Source: an uncultured Allobaculum sp. (GTDB taxonomy: Bacteria; Bacillota_I; Bacilli_A; Erysipelotrichales; Erysipelotrichaceae). From it: a stretch of DNA of 5,618 nt. Shown here piece after piece: positions 4,237-5,618 of the stretch; position 1 is the first letter of the stretch; each line of letters starts with the position of its first letter. The stretch spans positions 1 through 5,618 of the forward strand of contig CAOKFJ010000138.1 in NCBI GenBank assembly GCA_948467695.1, read 5' to 3'. A program made the position numbers and the translations under genes. The notes beneath the pieces were generated by a model. It had not been told where the DNA came from. It saw only the letters and a list, made by a program, of their open reading frames with translations, and made no database searches.

Positions 4237-5618
4237 ACCTGTATCAGTTGCTTGCGGAATACAGCCAGGGCTCATCCTCCCCTTCCGGCTACATTGTGCG
4301 CGATGTAAACATGACAACCGGAAATCTCAACCGTTCGGAAATCCGTCTTTCCAAAGACGTCAAAGCACCCAATCATGTATGTCCCGGCCCCGGAAACAGT
4401 CTCATTCTCTGCGCCGCCTCCACACTGTATCTGGTGAACGGACAAGGTGTTGTGATCGATACGCAGCAGGCGGATCGCTACACAACCTTCGCTTCGCTTG
4501 GCGGCTACGATGCTAAAAGCCAGGTGCTTCTATTCAAAGCATTGTCCTTCCATGGTACCTTCCTGATTAACGATTTTGGTGTCGCAAAGGTAAGCGCGAA
4601 AGGATTCGAGAGATACGCTGAAACGGTCGAAGCGGCCAATTCCAGCGACATGCCGAACGTAAGTTCTATGGATCACTTTTCTCCCCGCAAAAACTCCATG
4701 ATCGCCGGTGACAAGTTCTTCATGGTCGATCCGGTATACGATACCTATTTCAGTTTCTCGCCTAGCGACGTGATTTTCCCAAACGATCCAAACGAGTATG
4801 CTAAAATCCGCAACTTGCGCTCCTACAGTCTGGAACTCCCGAATATCGATGCCGACTACTCGTATAATGCGCCAGCTGACGCCACATGGTTTCAGTACAA
4901 CCCTTCCACAAAGACTGTCTTCTGCCTGCGCAGCAAGCATTCAATCTCGGAAATCGATGTGAACAAGGGCAAAACGCTGGGCACATATGAGATCGGAAAC
5001 GCAGGATCGATCGCAGTCGCCAGAGACGGTGTGTATGTATTAGGTCCGGAAAAGAACGATCCGAAGCTCCGACTGATCACTCTCCCCTCCAGACAGTTCA
5101 GTCTGCCTGAAACAGCCGTATCGCTTAAAATCGGTGAAACGTATCAGATCAAACCGCAGTGCAAATGGAGCCTGAACTACAGCTATGCTTCTTCTTCTCC
5201 ACAGACGGCAACTGCTTCTTCAACCGGAAAAATCAGAGCGCTCAACCCCGGAAATGCGACGATTACCGTAACCGCTCCGGATGGTTCTTCAAAGACACTG
5301 CAGGTGACGGTAACAGGATCTCCACAGAAAGCTCCTGCTCCCTATAATATCCCTCTTGAAGGAAAAGGTGCTCATACCGAGTCCCTGCCTTTCCTTCCCA
5401 CTTTCGGAAGCTGCCGCCAAGAATTCCTTTATCCCAACGGTTCGGGCAGCGTCCGTGTCGAAACGCAGTATTCTCCTTCCATCAAAGTATTTGCGTACGA
5501 TTCTCAGAACAAGCTGACATTCCAAAAAGAGATTGCCCTGAAACTGCCTCTTTTCGGCACCTTCTATGCAGGAGAAAAATACAATTACGTTGTATCCGGA
5601 GACGCAAATCTTAACGAA
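4215..5618 (+). CDS. Downstream open frame of the broken secreted protein (partial, no start signal)
   Basis: The 468 codons after the TGA have no stop and remain open at the window edge. The first in-frame ATG is at 4311 (MTTGNLNRSEI), with a GTG at 4296, but neither has a ribosome binding site, and both lack a signal peptide. That makes independent expression unlikely for a protein that should be exported. This is the alternative reading of the pseudogene entry and covers the propeller-like region and the Big_2 domain (nucleotides about 5103-5318). Confidence 0.45.
   Translation, partial: MRASCEYHLYQLLAEYSQGSSSPSGYIVRDVNMTTGNLNRSEIRLSKDVKAPNHVCPGPGNSLILCAASTLYLVNGQGVVIDTQQADRYTTFASLGGYDAKSQVLLFKALSFHGTFLINDFGVAKVSAKGFERYAETVEAANSSDMPNVSSMDHFSPRKNSMIAGDKFFMVDPVYDTYFSFSPSDVIFPNDPNEYAKIRNLRSYSLELPNIDADYSYNAPADATWFQYNPSTKTVFCLRSKHSISEIDVNKGKTLGTYEIGNAGSIAVARDGVYVLGPEKNDPKLRLITLPSRQFSLPETAVSLKIGETYQIKPQCKWSLNYSYASSSPQTATASSTGKIRALNPGNATITVTAPDGSSKTLQVTVTGSPQKAPAPYNIPLEGKGAHTESLPFLPTFGSCRQEFLYPNGSGSVRVETQYSPSIKVFAYDSQNKLTFQKEIALKLPLFGTFYAGEKYNYVVSGDANLNE

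Larger units (their letters stand above)
3960..5618 (+). pseudogene. Secreted Big_2-domain protein gene interrupted by an in-frame TGA; runs off the window
   Basis: AAAGGAG (3945-3951) lies 8 bases before the ATG. The product begins with a signal peptide (MKHSKFMSFLLCGMLII..., cleavage likely after VYA, residue 24) and an acidic Ser/Asp/Glu-rich linker (25-72). A TGA at 4212-4214 ends it at 84 residues. The same frame then stays open for 468 codons to the window edge. About 100-375 is propeller-like (LILCAASTLYLVNGQ, ISEIDVNKGKTLGTYEIG, SIAVARDGVYVLG). A Big_2-type Ig-like domain sits at about 382-451 (VSLKIGETYQI, then STGKIRALNPGNATITV). Further sequence follows. The TGA lies within the 61-bp segment identical to the neighbouring UPF0158-GNAT gene. 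The intact protein would be extracellular, perhaps for adhesion or envelope binding; no ligand can be inferred. No clear promoter was found, though TATGAT at 3909-3914 is a candidate -10. Confidence 0.72.

Overview
The window looks like a chromosomal segment of a low-to-mid GC Bacillota, perhaps Erysipelotrichia or Clostridia. Evidence for this is AGGAGG-type ribosome binding sites, an AzlCD exporter, a UPF0158-type gene, a Big_2 surface protein and Bacillus-like -10 boxes. The rank below phylum is a guess. TGA and TAG are used as ordinary stops, so no alternative genetic code is suggested.

Left part, minus strand: a Sel1-repeat protein (1449-1979), a 244-base spacer, then azlC and azlD overlapping by ATGA, with a hairpin plus T-run terminator behind azlD. 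A short open frame ends in the same ATGA arrangement on the azlC start codon, which has no Shine-Dalgarno of its own. The first 141 bases may hold the end of a plus-strand gene.

Middle: divergent from the Sel1 gene, a plus-strand gene (2238-2711) encodes a small HesB/IscA-like domain fused to a Cys/His tail built from about four and a half 14-residue units. A strong bidirectional terminator (2748-2790) separates it from a convergent minus-strand gene.

Right part: two genes diverge from a control region at about 3678-3959, and both carry an early in-frame stop. The minus gene fuses a UPF0158 domain to a GNAT acetyltransferase domain and is cut by TAA at codon 44. The plus gene encodes a secreted protein with a signal peptide, an acidic linker, a propeller-like middle and a Big_2 domain. 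It is cut by TGA at codon 85 and then stays open in the same frame to the window edge.

The most striking observation is a 61-bp perfect direct repeat (3419-3479 and 4176-4236). The first copy is native coding sequence of the UPF0158-GNAT gene, read from the minus strand. The second copy lies antisense-wise inside the secreted-protein gene and supplies the TGA that interrupts it. This looks like a templated insertion or local gene-conversion event, or else an assembly artefact. No rRNA, tRNA, CRISPR array or transposase was seen.
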